Shown: positions 7,676 through 16,453 of the stretch, in pieces
Numbering within the stretch: position 1 is the stretch's first letter
Layout of the letters: each line of letters begins with the position of its first letter
Assembly: GCA_004299065.1 (NCBI GenBank)
Contig: SIHH01000007.1
Location: 4,069-38,969, forward strand
Reading direction: 5' to 3'
DNA from: Phormidium sp. SL48-SHIP
GTDB lineage: Bacteria > Cyanobacteriota > Cyanobacteriia > Cyanobacteriales > Geitlerinemataceae
Length of the DNA: 34,901 nt
Translations under genes and position numbers: made by a program
The notes under the pieces: generated by a model
Told to the model about the DNA's origin: nothing
The model's input: only the letters and a program-made list of their open reading frames with translations
Databases searched by the model: none

Positions 7676-9394
7676 ATGCTGGTGCGTTTACAGATTGAAA
7701 ATTTTGCCTTGATTGACGACCTCGATCTCAGTTTTGGATCGGGGTTGAATGTGTTGACTGGGGAAACTGGGGCCGGGAAATCGATTGTCTTAGATGCAGT
7801 GGATTTAGTCTTGGGGGGCAAAGCCAGTCGCCGTGCCATTCGCACGGGAGCCGATCGCGCGCAGGTGCAGGCCTGGTTTAACGTCGCTCCCCCTGGCGAG
7901 GCCGAGTCGGCCATCGCCTGTTCGCGGCAACTTCTACTCGGTAAGCGCGGCTGTCGCAGTAAATATCGCCTCAATGGGAAATCGGCCAGTCAACGGGAAA
8001 TCCAACAGCTACGGCAGCGCCTGGTTGAAATTGCGGCCCAAGGACAAGCGATCCAACTGGCTCAAACCCCTCATCAGCGGCGGTTACTGGACCTCTATGG
8101 CGGCGAAAAGCTGCTGAAAGACCGCGATCATGTTGGCCAGGAGTATGATGCCTTACAGCGCCTAAGAGCGCGGCTTCAGGACTTGCAGAAACTCGAAGAG
8201 CAGCGATCGCAACAAGAGCAATTATGGCGCTACCAATGGGAGGAACTCAGCCGCGCTCAGCTAACCCATCCCCAGGAACTCCAAGACCTCGAAGCTGAGG
8301 CCCAGCGCCTCAACCATGTGGTGGAGTTGCAACAACAGAGTTATCGCCTCTATCAAACCCTCTACGATCACGACGGCGAAACGGCAGCCGCTGATCTCTT
8401 AGGACATGCCGAAACCCTCTTGCAAGACATGGTGAGCTATGACAAGGAGCTAACGCCGCTGCTGAATTTAGTCGGCGAAGCCTTGGTGCGGGTGCAGGAA
8501 GCCGGTGAACAGATCAATCGCTATGGCGATGAGTTAGAAGCCGATCCCGGACGCTTGCAGGAGGTGGAAACTCGCCTCGGGCAACTTAAGCAAATCTGCC
8601 GTAAATATGGCCCCAGTTTAGCCGAAGCCATTGAGCGCCGCGAGAGCTTGCAGCAACAACTCAATGACTTGGAGAACGGGGAAAAGAGCCGCGATGAGGT
8701 AGAACAACGCTGTCAGGAACAGCAGCAACGATTACACCAGAGTTGTCAGCGGCTGCGCCAACGGCGTCAACAGGCGGCTCACCAACTCGAAGCTCGCTTA
8801 ATTGCTGCCTTACAGCCGTTGGCGATGGAGAATCTCAAATTTCAAGTTGAGTTGTCTCCCACCCAGGCTAACCGTTGGGGGAGCGATCGCGTCCGCTTCT
8901 TGTTTAGCGCGAACCCCGGCGAACCCCTAGAACCCCTCGGCGATATTGCCTCAGGAGGGGAAATGAGCCGCTTTCTCCTGGCCCTCAAAGCCTGTTTTAG
9001 CGAAGTTGATCCCGTGGGAACCCTCATTTTTGATGAAATCGATGTCGGGGTATCGGGACGAGTCGCCAATACCATCGCCGAAACCCTCTATCGCCTCAGC
9101 CGCCATCATCAGGTCCTCTGTGTGACGCACCAACCCCTGGTGGCGGCCATGGCGGACCACCATTTCCAAGTGGTGAAACAAGCCGTCAGCGGGGGGGAAA
9201 CGGCGCGAACTCGTATTGAGGTGCGATCGCTAAACAGTGATCAACGTCGCCAAGAACTGGCCCAACTCGTCAGTGGCCAGCGTCAGGGAGATATCGACTC
9301 CGCCGCCACCCAGGACGCCGCCAACGCCTTCGCCGATTCCCTCCTGAGTCGCGCCGAGCGATTACGCCAGGAGTTATCTACCGTTAGGAGATAA
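7676..9394 (+). CDS. recN: DNA repair protein RecN
   Basis: SMC-like ATPase of double-strand-break repair; the 572 aa are normal for the family. The N-terminal MLVRLQIENFALIDDLDLSF is typical, followed by Walker A GETGAGKS (about 29-36). A long Gln/Glu/Arg-rich coiled coil fills the middle (about 150-400). The C-terminal lobe has the ABC signature ASGGEMSRF, Walker B LIFDEIDVGVSG and the H-loop VTHQP. ATG 7676 is chosen because the family starts M-L-x-x-L-x-I-x-N-F-A-L; an upstream TTG frame start at 7625 would overlap aroH. An inverted repeat overlaps the stop codon. Confidence 0.95.
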   Translation: MLVRLQIENFALIDDLDLSFGSGLNVLTGETGAGKSIVLDAVDLVLGGKASRRAIRTGADRAQVQAWFNVAPPGEAESAIACSRQLLLGKRGCRSKYRLNGKSASQREIQQLRQRLVEIAAQGQAIQLAQTPHQRRLLDLYGGEKLLKDRDHVGQEYDALQRLRARLQDLQKLEEQRSQQEQLWRYQWEELSRAQLTHPQELQDLEAEAQRLNHVVELQQQSYRLYQTLYDHDGETAAADLLGHAETLLQDMVSYDKELTPLLNLVGEALVRVQEAGEQINRYGDELEADPGRLQEVETRLGQLKQICRKYGPSLAEAIERRESLQQQLNDLENGEKSRDEVEQRCQEQQQRLHQSCQRLRQRRQQAAHQLEARLIAALQPLAMENLKFQVELSPTQANRWGSDRVRFLFSANPGEPLEPLGDIASGGEMSRFLLALKACFSEVDPVGTLIFDEIDVGVSGRVANTIAETLYRLSRHHQVLCVTHQPLVAAMADHHFQVVKQAVSGGETARTRIEVRSLNSDQRRQELAQLVSGQRQGDIDSAATQDAANAFADSLLSRAERLRQELSTVRR

Positions 9395-9398
9395 CTCC
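9370..9398 (+). terminator. Hairpin across recN stop codon (terminator-like, no U run)
   Basis: A perfect 10-bp inverted repeat (GGAGTTATCT / AGATAACTCC) with a 9-nt loop spans the recN stop codon. It is not followed by a T tract, so intrinsic termination is uncertain; it may protect the transcript 3' end. Confidence 0.45.
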
Positions 9399-9723
9399 GA
9401 CAACTCAGTGATTGACCCACCGTTGACCCACCGTTGACCCAACTTTTGCCAAAAATGTTGCCCTGAGTACCACGATTGGCCAAACCTAGCCGATAATAAC
9501 TAGCAAATCAATCCCAGCTAAGCCAATTCAGCGTTGCTTCGCTGTCGCTAGAGCAAGAGAAGGGTACACTGGTGATGAACCATAATTGGCCATCCCAAGT
9601 GCCGTTCGACTTGGACCAGACTCCCTGATCGCTTCCGTTACCCTGTCTTAACGTGCATCTGTACCCTGCATCTGTGCGGACAGTTGTCTCACCTAGTCGA
9701 GTACCAGCGTCACCCAAAGAGTT
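9395..9723. other. 329-bp spacer upstream of the adenylate cyclase gene
   Basis: No convincing gene is seen. It holds an 11-bp tandem repeat in about three copies (9410-9442, core TTGACCCAC) and a TGCATCTGT direct repeat near 9655-9677. No well-spaced sigma70 promoter was recognised, although the cyclase promoter must lie here. Confidence 0.6.
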
Positions 9724-12700
9724 ATGACATCAGCATCTCCTAACACTTCCGTCTCTCACACCGACGCAACGATCGATGTTACGCCTCACGGTAGTAATGA
9801 CCGTCATCAACCCTCCAACCATCAGGCTTCTCCCAACAGTGGTAGCAGCGCCTTAACGACGACTAAGGGCAGTTTTGGAGCCTTTCTAGCGCCGCTAAAT
9901 CGGGATAAATTCACCGATGTGGTGCGCGGCGTTGAGGATAAACTGCGGGTGGTGAATCAAACCCTAGGAATGCTCGACAGTTTACTCGACAGTCAGGGAT
10001 TTGATGCCATCCTCGATGAGATGTTGCGGTCGATCGCTCTGAAGACGGGGGAACTCCTCCATGCCGATCGCACCACCATTTTCCTCCTCGATGAGGACAA
10101 AAATGAACTGTTTACCCTCGTGGCCAAAGATGAAAACGGCAATGCGTTAGAAATCCGGTTCCCAGCCACGGCCGGAATTGCTGGGGAAGCGGCCACGGGT
10201 AAAAAAGTGGTCAACATTCCCTACGACTTCTACGACGATCCGCGATCGGAAACGGCTAAAAAGTTCGATAAAAAGAATAACTATCGAACCTACACCATGT
10301 TAACCATGCCGCTCCTGAATGAAGACACTCAGGAGTTGGTGGCCGTGGTGCAGCTCATCAACAAACTTCAGCCAGAACTCGATAACCCAGAAACTCCCTT
10401 AGACGAAAAAATTGATCGCGTTGGCTTTAGCGCCGAAGATGAACAGGTCTTTCGCGAATTTGCCCCCTCGATTCGCTTGATTCTAGAATCATCTAAATCC
10501 TTCTACGCCGCCACCCAAAAACAACGAGCGGCCTCGGCGTTAATGAGTGCGGTCAACTCCCTCAGCAAGAGTAGTCTTAACCTCGAAGATACTCTCAATC
10601 GAGTCATGAGTGAAGCCAAGGGACTCATGAATGCCGATCGCTCAACGCTTTGGCTCATTGATGAGGAAAAGGGTGAACTTTGGACGAAAATCCCCGGAGT
10701 GGGGGAATTGCGGATTCCTCGCAATGCCGGTTTTGCGGGGATGGTAGCGGAGTCTGAGGAACCGCTGTTAATTCCTTTTGATCTCTATGATGATCCGCGA
10801 TCGCAAACCTCGCAAAAAACCGATCAAAAAACCCGCTATCGCACCTGTAGTATGCTCTGTATGCCGGTCTTCAACTCAGATGATGAACTCATCGGCGTGA
10901 CACAGCTAATCAATAAGAAAAAACAGGGAGAATACCCAGATTACGACCCGGAAAATTGGCCCCAAGCTCCCGAACAATGGAAGGCGAGTTTTAACCGCAC
11001 TGACCAAGAGTTCATGCAGGCGTTTAACATCCAAGCTGGGGTCGCTCTACAAAACGCCAAACTCTTTGAAACGGTTAAGCAACAAGAACAACGACAAAAA
11101 GACATTCTCCGAAGTTTAACCAATGGGGTCATTTCTACCGATCGCCAAGGGGAAATTGTCGCCGCCAACGAATGTGCTAAACTGCTTCTTGGCTTTGAGG
11201 AAGAGGCGATCATCGAAGGGTTAAATCTCAAAGAAATGATTACCCTACGGGAAGGTAAATTCTCCGATTGGTTTGAAGCGGCGTTACATCCGCAAGAAGA
11301 GAAAGACCGTCAACAATACTATCCCAATCAAATTTTAGAGATTGAAACCGCCGTAACCGGCCAAAGTGTCAATCTTACGATCAACTCGATGTCGGATGTA
11401 ACCGATCCCCAAAAAGTGAATGGAGCTTTGGTGGTTCTCGAAGACATCAGCGATGAGATGGAAGTCAAAAACTTGATGTATAAGTATATGACCCCAGAAG
11501 TCGCTGAAGCGCTCTTAGCCAGTGGAGACACCGGGTTAGGCGGTAAGCGCAAACATGTGTCGGTGCTATTCTCGGATATTCGCAGTTACACGACCTTGAC
11601 GGAAAAATTACAGCCTGAAGAAGTCGTGTTAATGCTCAATGAATACTTCGAGGAAATGGTGGATGCGGTCTTCCAATATGGTGGAACCCTCGACAAGTAT
11701 ATTGGGGATGCACTGATGGCGGTGTTTGGCTCTCCAGCACCTTTAGACAACTGTGAGTGGTGCGCGATTCAATCCTCGGTTTCGATGCGCTACCGCCTCG
11801 AAGAGTTTAACCAAAAACGGATTGATGAGGGTAAACTGGCCATTAAAATTGGGATTGGGATTCACTCAGATAGTGTCGTCAGTGGCAATATCGGGTCGAG
11901 TAAACGGATGGAACTGACCTCGATTGGGGATGGGGTGAACCTGGCCTCACGCCTGGAGGGAACGAGTAAGCAATATGGGGTGGATTTGGTCATTAGTGAG
12001 CAAACCTATCTCCCCAATGCTGATCGCGTGGTCGTTCGGGAACTCGACTTTATCACGGTGAAGGGGAAAACGCGCCCGGTTAAAATTTATGAGTTGGTGG
12101 GAATTCGCGAAGGGGATCTCGCACGTCCGATTTCTGAAGTGCAACAGCAGATTATCGACTTCTACCATGAGGGCCGCCGCTATTATCTGCAACCGGCTCT
12201 TGAGAAACTCTCCCTAGAGGAAGTGATGCCATTGCTTGAGCAGTTGGACGAGTTATCGGAGGAGGCGGTGAAACAGGTGTCCTTTGATGGGGATAAGCTA
12301 CTGCGGGATATGCTCGGAAGCTTACCTCGGGAAAACTTGTTGGCGATTTTGGGAGAAGACACTCTCAAACGTCTGCTCGTGACGGAGAATTTGGAGGAGT
12401 TGTCCGATGCTGATGTCCATCGCTTGCTTCCCTTTAAACTCAAACAAATTACGCCTCGGGTGCGTAAGAAGCTGTGGCTGGCGAAGGTGAAGCAGTTTAG
12501 TGCCTTTCGGGAAGTCCAGCAAATGCTCGAAGAGGAGGCGGCGGAACTGTCGATGGCGCAACTTCAGAAGTTTGTGGAGTTGGCGCGTCCTCCTTATAAG
12601 GCAAAATCGAAGCAGTCGTTCCACCAAGCTCGTCAGGCGTTTGAGCAGGTGTTGGCCTTAGATAGCAAGAATAAGGCGGCGAAACTCCATGTCGAACGCT

Positions 12701-12768
12701 GTATGTTGTTTGAACAACAACCTCCGAGTGAGGATTGGGATGGAGTCTGGAAACTGACGGATAAGTAG
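9724..12768 (+). CDS. Adenylate cyclase with tandem GAF and PAS domains (CyaB-type)
   Basis: A 1014-aa class III cyclase making cAMP. Domains: GAF-A (about 90-255), GAF-B (about 275-445), PAS (about 457-580), catalytic domain (about 608-795) and a helical tail with a TPR-like C-terminus. Catalytic residues are visible: metal-binding Asp618 (FSDIRSYT) and Asp662 (KYIGDALMA); purine-selecting Lys658 and Thr732, which favour ATP over GTP; and transition-state residues Asn739 and Arg743. GAF-A has a complete NKFDE cyclic-nucleotide motif (N213, K214, F235, D239, E240). GAF-B has N397, K398, F423 and D427 but Gln428 in place of Glu. The architecture matches Anabaena CyaB1/CyaB2, whose GAF domains bind cAMP and activate the enzyme. 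No transmembrane segment is seen, so it is cytosolic. A cyclic-nucleotide-binding protein is encoded at 31445. Confidence 0.93.
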   Translation: MTSASPNTSVSHTDATIDVTPHGSNDRHQPSNHQASPNSGSSALTTTKGSFGAFLAPLNRDKFTDVVRGVEDKLRVVNQTLGMLDSLLDSQGFDAILDEMLRSIALKTGELLHADRTTIFLLDEDKNELFTLVAKDENGNALEIRFPATAGIAGEAATGKKVVNIPYDFYDDPRSETAKKFDKKNNYRTYTMLTMPLLNEDTQELVAVVQLINKLQPELDNPETPLDEKIDRVGFSAEDEQVFREFAPSIRLILESSKSFYAATQKQRAASALMSAVNSLSKSSLNLEDTLNRVMSEAKGLMNADRSTLWLIDEEKGELWTKIPGVGELRIPRNAGFAGMVAESEEPLLIPFDLYDDPRSQTSQKTDQKTRYRTCSMLCMPVFNSDDELIGVTQLINKKKQGEYPDYDPENWPQAPEQWKASFNRTDQEFMQAFNIQAGVALQNAKLFETVKQQEQRQKDILRSLTNGVISTDRQGEIVAANECAKLLLGFEEEAIIEGLNLKEMITLREGKFSDWFEAALHPQEEKDRQQYYPNQILEIETAVTGQSVNLTINSMSDVTDPQKVNGALVVLEDISDEMEVKNLMYKYMTPEVAEALLASGDTGLGGKRKHVSVLFSDIRSYTTLTEKLQPEEVVLMLNEYFEEMVDAVFQYGGTLDKYIGDALMAVFGSPAPLDNCEWCAIQSSVSMRYRLEEFNQKRIDEGKLAIKIGIGIHSDSVVSGNIGSSKRMELTSIGDGVNLASRLEGTSKQYGVDLVISEQTYLPNADRVVVRELDFITVKGKTRPVKIYELVGIREGDLARPISEVQQQIIDFYHEGRRYYLQPALEKLSLEEVMPLLEQLDELSEEAVKQVSFDGDKLLRDMLGSLPRENLLAILGEDTLKRLLVTENLEELSDADVHRLLPFKLKQITPRVRKKLWLAKVKQFSAFREVQQMLEEEAAELSMAQLQKFVELARPPYKAKSKQSFHQARQAFEQVLALDSKNKAAKLHVERCMLFEQQPPSEDWDGVWKLTDK

Positions 12769-12877
12769 ATGCAGATTCCTCAATCCTCCAGAGTCAATCT
12801 CCCAGAGAGCGTTGTATGCTGTTCAGACAGCGGTTTGTTTGAGATACTTTGGAGAGATGAAGGGGCGATCGCAAGTT

Positions 12878-12913
12878 TTGAGTCGTTTCTTGAGTCGTTT
12901 CTTAAGTCGTTTG
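12878..12913. repeat. 12-bp tandem repeat, three copies
   Basis: Three copies of ttgagtcgtttc (the third is ttaagtcgtttg) lie in the spacer before the duplicated hypothetical gene, next to a GCGATCGC site. No function is evident; the repeat could hold a protein-binding array at near-helical spacing. Confidence 0.8.
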
Positions 12914-12965
12914 TACGTTTCGTTTGTAAGCAACGTTGTAGGTAAATCCGTAAACTGTGCCTGAC

Positions 12966-13553
12966 ATGACCAACTTAAACTGGCAGCCCTCAGAGTATGA
13001 GTGGGTTGAACAAGTCCGACAACTCCTCCTTGATTTAGCTCGCTCCTGCTTGGGGGATGTTCCTAAACTGCCGATGCACTTGGCTCAAAAGGCTCGGCCA
13101 ACGGCTGAACACGCGACTCGGTTATTGGAGTCGGCCCGCGATCGTGGTTTGGCGGAACCTCAGTGGCAGCAAATTCAGGAGTTGGCTTGGGTGGCCGATG
13201 TGCGTAAGTTATTCTTGGAACTCGCTCAGGTCTATCTGTCGGATTTACCCCGACTCCCGGAGAATCTCTCGGCCCGCAGCTTGAGTCTCTCGGAACGAGC
13301 GCAACGGTTGTTAGATCACCCCACGGCGGAGGATTTTCACCCCCAAGCGACACCCCCCGGCCCCGGAAAAACTGGAACAGGGGCCGCTGAGTCGATGACG
13401 GAGACGGAGACTCCGGGGGCGTTATTACGTCAGTTGAAACAGTCGCTACGACACCACCGCAAGACCAGTTCTAAGGCGGATTCGGCGGAGTGGCAACAGC
13501 TATTTAATCTTTTGGATTTGGCGGAGAGTCTCTACCAGCGCTTGAAGGAGTAG
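12966..13553 (+). CDS. Conserved-looking hypothetical protein with internal duplication
   Basis: A protein of 195 aa that I do not recognise. Two homologous helical segments are visible: residues about 14-62 (WVEQVRQLLLDLARSCLGD, VPKLPMHLAQ, RLLESARDRG) and about 76-120 (WVADVRKLFLELAQVYLSD, LPRLPENLSA, RLLDHP). They match in order at W, V, V-R, L, L-x-L-A, L-x-D-x-P-x-L-P and R-L-L. A Pro/Gly/Thr-rich linker (about 122-150) leads to a third helical segment at the C-terminus (LLRQLKQSLRHH, LFNLLDLAESLYQRL). No signal peptide or transmembrane helix is seen. An in-frame GTG at 12957 is an alternative start. It lies between the cyclase and LRR genes, all on the same strand. Confidence 0.7.
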   Translation: MTNLNWQPSEYEWVEQVRQLLLDLARSCLGDVPKLPMHLAQKARPTAEHATRLLESARDRGLAEPQWQQIQELAWVADVRKLFLELAQVYLSDLPRLPENLSARSLSLSERAQRLLDHPTAEDFHPQATPPGPGKTGTGAAESMTETETPGALLRQLKQSLRHHRKTSSKADSAEWQQLFNLLDLAESLYQRLKE

Positions 13554-13583
13554 GGTGATCCTTGGCTGAGTGTTAGTCCTTTG

Positions 13584-14642
13584 ATGTTTTTTAAGTGTGA
13601 TGAACTCATGATGGCGTTTCCTGTTGGGTCGCGGTTTGGTGTCATGTTGGGGGCGATCGCGCTGATCCTGAGTCCTCAACACAGGGCGATGGCTCACTCC
13701 CCCGCTGAATCGATGCAAGCCTTTGAGGAACTCTGTCAGGAGCAACCCCTCGCTGGTGATGGCCAACAGACTCTCGATGTCCTCTTGGAGTTGGCCGACA
13801 GTGACGACTGTGCGATCGCCGCTCGGGTTCTGGCGAAAACCAACGATCTCAACTTAAGTGTGCAAGAGCTATCGGATCTCTCTCCCCTGAGTTCCCTGGC
13901 TCACCTGACTCGTTTAGACCTCAGTATCAACCAAATCTCGGATATTTCTCCCCTGGCGGAGTTCAGCCGCCTCGACAGCTTACTGTTGTCAGGAAACCAA
14001 ATTGAGGATGTCTCGCCCCTGGGGGAGTTAGATCTGCAACAATTGAATCTGGATGATAATCAGATCTCGGATCTGTCGCCTCTGCGGACTCAAACCCGCC
14101 TCACCATCTTCACGGCTCGGGATAATGAGATTGAGGATTTAACGCCTCTCCAGGATCTACCAGCGGTGACGTCTTTATTTTTGGAAGGAAATCGCATTGA
14201 GGATCTCTCACCCCTCGCGAATCTTCCCAGCTTGGAGGGGGCCGATCTCAGCCGCAATCAGATTCGGGATCTTCGTCCCCTGGTGGCCATAGACAATCTC
14301 GTATGGATCGCCCTTAGTGATAACCGCATCAGCGATATCTCTCCCTTGGCGGAATTACCCCAACTGGTTGAGTTGGATTTGAGTGGAAACCAGATTCGTG
14401 ATCTGAGTCCTCTCAGTGGGATGTCCAATGTCAATGAGTTATTTCTCGCTCGCAACCAAATCACGGATGTGACGCCTCTGGGGAACTTGACGCAATTGAT
14501 GGCTCTGTTCTTGGAGGGGAATCAGATCGTTGATATTACGCCTCTGTCCAACTTGCAAAATCTCAGCCGGCTGACGCTGATGGATAACCCCATTGACAAC
14601 CCCACCTGTCCGGTTGAACCCGAACGGGCCTGTCGTTTCTAA
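13584..14642 (+). CDS. Secreted leucine-rich-repeat protein (internalin-like LRR)
   Basis: An exported 352-aa protein made almost entirely of eleven 22-residue LRRs of the SDS22/internalin type, with the repeating pattern (S/E/R)-D-(L/I/V)-(S/T)-P-L ... L-x-L-x-x-N-x-I. The third repeat is one residue short. The N-terminus has basic residues, a hydrophobic core (FGVMLGAIALIL) and a plausible cleavage site after A-M-A. The region about 45-90 contains a Cys pair, and a second pair (C-P-V-E-P-E-R-A-C) caps the C-terminus. ATG 13608 or 13611 is an equally possible start and gives a tidier signal peptide. LRR proteins bind other proteins; the partner is unknown. Confidence 0.85.
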   Translation: MFFKCDELMMAFPVGSRFGVMLGAIALILSPQHRAMAHSPAESMQAFEELCQEQPLAGDGQQTLDVLLELADSDDCAIAARVLAKTNDLNLSVQELSDLSPLSSLAHLTRLDLSINQISDISPLAEFSRLDSLLLSGNQIEDVSPLGELDLQQLNLDDNQISDLSPLRTQTRLTIFTARDNEIEDLTPLQDLPAVTSLFLEGNRIEDLSPLANLPSLEGADLSRNQIRDLRPLVAIDNLVWIALSDNRISDISPLAELPQLVELDLSGNQIRDLSPLSGMSNVNELFLARNQITDVTPLGNLTQLMALFLEGNQIVDITPLSNLQNLSRLTLMDNPIDNPTCPVEPERACRF

Positions 14643-14702
14643 GCGTCTCAGGATCCTATCTGGGGTCTGATCAAGGGTGGAAAAAAAAATTGTTGGACCC
14701 TC

Positions 14703-14730
14703 TTGCGATCGCTTGTAGATTTGCTATAAT
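14703..14730 (+). promoter_or_regulatory. Promoter of tRNA-His
   Basis: TTGCGA (14703-14708) and a perfect TATAAT (14725-14730), preceded by an extended -10 TG, are 16 bp apart. The predicted start near 14737 is about 13 nt before the mature tRNA. Confidence 0.65.
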
Positions 14731-14749
14731 GGTGAAGCTGAAAAAACAT

Positions 14750-14823
14750 GGCGGGCGTAGCCAAGAGGTTAAGGCAGTGGATTGTGGTTCCACCATTCGT
14801 GGGTTCGAGTCCCATCGTCCGCC
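14750..14823 (+). tRNA. tRNA-His (GTG anticodon)
   Basis: A full cloverleaf can be folded. The acceptor stem is GCGGGCG (14751-14757) with CGTCCGC (14816-14822). The anticodon stem is GTGGA/TCCAC with loop TTGTGGT and anticodon GTG at 14784-14786. The T arm is GTGGG-TTCGAGT-CCCAT, with a 5-nt variable loop. The extra G at position -1 (14750), which is the identity element of tRNA-His, is encoded and faces the discriminator C at 14823. CCA is not encoded. Confidence 0.97.
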
Positions 14824-14827
14824 CTCT

Positions 14828-14862
14828 AAAAAGCCGCTAATCCCTGAGATTAGCGGCTTTTT
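14828..14862 (+). terminator. Intrinsic terminator after tRNA-His
   Basis: A perfect 10-bp stem (GCCGCTAATC / GATTAGCGGC) with a 5-nt loop is flanked by AAAAA on the left and TTTTT on the right. It begins 4 nt after the tRNA. The A/T flanks make it potentially bidirectional, so it could also end the leftward gloA transcript. Confidence 0.92.
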
Positions 14863-14907
14863 GGCTTTAAGATGGCTTTAAGATGGGGAAACCAGGCGGG
14901 AGGTTTC

Positions 14908-15339
14908 CTAAGCCGATTGTTGGGCCACTTCTTTCGAGTCTTTCGCAGACCCCTGGGTTCCCAGTTGAATTAGCTCAATTTTATAGCCGGTGGGGTCTTC
15001 GACAAAGGCGATGACCGTTGACCCATGTTTCATCGGCCCCGGTTCACGGACAACCTTACCCCCCCGTTCCCGGATGGCGTCACAGGTTTGGTAGATGTCA
15101 TCGACCCCCAGGGCGATATGGCCATAGCCATCGCCAAGGTCATAGCTATCCACGCCCCAGTTATAGGTCAACTCAATGACACTATGGTCGGCTTCATCGC
15201 CGTAGCCCACGAAGGCGAGGGTAAACTCACCGCCGGGATAGTCTTTCTGACGCAGTAAGGTCATCCCTAACACGTCACAGTAGAAGTTAAGGGACTCCTC
15301 TAAGTTGCCAACACGTAGCATTGTGTGTAGTAGTCGCAT
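14908..15339 (-). CDS. gloA: Lactoylglutathione lyase (glyoxalase I)
   Basis: Isomerises the hemithioacetal of methylglyoxal and glutathione to S-lactoylglutathione in the cytosol. The four metal ligands fall exactly at the classical bacterial positions: His5 (LLHTMLRV), Glu56 (VIELTYNWG), His74 (YGHIALGV) and Glu122 (KIELIQ). The product is 143 aa, and the absence of the extra loops seen in Zn enzymes suggests the Ni/Co-type class. ATG 15339 is preferred to an upstream in-frame start at 15351 because GGAGG lies 5 nt before it. A short Gln/Ser/Lys tail follows the domain. Confidence 0.95.
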   Translation of the reverse strand: MRLLHTMLRVGNLEESLNFYCDVLGMTLLRQKDYPGGEFTLAFVGYGDEADHSVIELTYNWGVDSYDLGDGYGHIALGVDDIYQTCDAIRERGGKVVREPGPMKHGSTVIAFVEDPTGYKIELIQLGTQGSAKDSKEVAQQSA

Positions 15340-15577
15340 CGATACCTCCATTGAGTGATTCTGTCTTTCAGCCTAACGCACTCCTCGAACGGATTACCAC
15401 AGATATTTGGGAGCGTCAAGAGTGACAATTTTGGGGGCCGATGCTAGGCTTAGGGGGTTTATATCCATCAATTTTTCCGCTGCCAGGTATCGCCGCTTCA
15501 AGGAGAAACGATAATATCAAGATCGGTTGCTCGTTATCGCAACAGGCAACACCACTCCGGAAGCTGTGATTTGCTCA

Positions 15578-15586
15578 TGCTATAAT
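15578..15586 (+). promoter_or_regulatory. Extended -10 promoter for the accessory block
   Basis: TGC-TATAAT (15578-15586) is a perfect extended -10 element about 44 nt upstream of the GT25-like gene start. No good -35 is present, as is common for extended -10 promoters. The rest of the spacer (15352-15577) shows nothing identifiable. Confidence 0.5.
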
Positions 15587-15629
15587 CATAGCGCCGCTTG
15601 AACGGGTCTATAGTTTAGAGAGTACCAGT

Positions 15630-16442
15630 ATGAACACTTTAGTCAATAGTCTAAATAAGGTGTTTATTATTGCGTATAAAGAATCGACCGAGCAGTTAGA
15701 GGCTTATTTTCAAGAAGAAGGGTTTGACTGTGAGGTGTTACGTCAAGAAAATAAGCCCGAGTATCAAGAGTTTTCGCCCAGTTATCGCTGTCTTTTAAAC
15801 CATTGCCGAGCTTGGCAAAAGGCGGCAGACAGTCCGCAACCGAGTTTGATTATTGAAGCCGATTTTGTGCCGGTGAAGGATTTTGGTCAGCTTCCGTTGC
15901 CCTTTAGAAAAGACAGCGAGAAGATTGGCATTTCTTGGATTTATACTTGTGCGCCTCAAGTTTATTGGGTGTCGGAAGAGGGATATGCTCAAGGGTTTTC
16001 AACCTCAATGGTTGCTTACATTATTAGCCCTAGAGCCGCAACTTGTTTAGTGGATTTTGCCAAGAAAGTTGAGCAAGAAACGGGTGGTAAGGTCTATTCA
16101 ACCTGGGATTCTCAGGTGGATACGGTGTTGCGATCGCATCAATTTAAAAACTTTATTCCCTTCCGTAATTACGGAGAACATGGTGGAATCCCTAATCCAG
16201 AACATCGGCAAAATGGCTTAAGTCCTGGTCATCAAGCCGATGTGTTGTGGGGAGATCTGGCTTGGACTCCTCTTTATGCTAAAGAGTATAATGTCGCTCA
16301 AATGCGCCTCAAAGCACGAATTAAGGGAGTTCTCCGCTTACTCAAAGGAAATTTCTTGCGGCGCAAAACGGTTCAAAATAGCAGTGTTCCTGGCCGCTTA
16401 ATTCGATTTTGTCTGCGTCGTCAACTGACCGTCATCCTATAA
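15630..16442 (+). CDS. Putative glycosyltransferase, GT25 (LPS-type) related
   Basis: A 270-aa protein. The N-terminal order of elements resembles GT25 enzymes: a strand VFIIAYKES, then FSPSYRCLLNHCRAWQKA (the GT25 'acceptor/helper' helix) and SLIIEADFVPV, an acidic motif in the place of the nucleotide-sugar-binding E-D-D/DxD. Further blocks are STSMVAYIISPRAA and TWDSQVDTVL. A basic C-terminal tail follows (RLKARIKGVLRLLKGNFLRRK). It has no signal peptide or membrane helix. It is the first gene of a likely two-gene operon, with the ATP-grasp gene 11 nt downstream. The DNA is visibly more A+T-rich than the flanking housekeeping genes. GT25 assignment is by motif order only. Confidence 0.6.
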   Translation: MNTLVNSLNKVFIIAYKESTEQLEAYFQEEGFDCEVLRQENKPEYQEFSPSYRCLLNHCRAWQKAADSPQPSLIIEADFVPVKDFGQLPLPFRKDSEKIGISWIYTCAPQVYWVSEEGYAQGFSTSMVAYIISPRAATCLVDFAKKVEQETGGKVYSTWDSQVDTVLRSHQFKNFIPFRNYGEHGGIPNPEHRQNGLSPGHQADVLWGDLAWTPLYAKEYNVAQMRLKARIKGVLRLLKGNFLRRKTVQNSSVPGRLIRFCLRRQLTVIL

Positions 16443-16453
16443 CCCCGAGGGAT

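Noticed and set aside
15565-15580. CRP-type cAMP site (TGTGA-N6-TCACA) before the GT25-like gene
   Set aside because: Only the left half TGTGA is present; at the correct spacing the right half reads CATGC.
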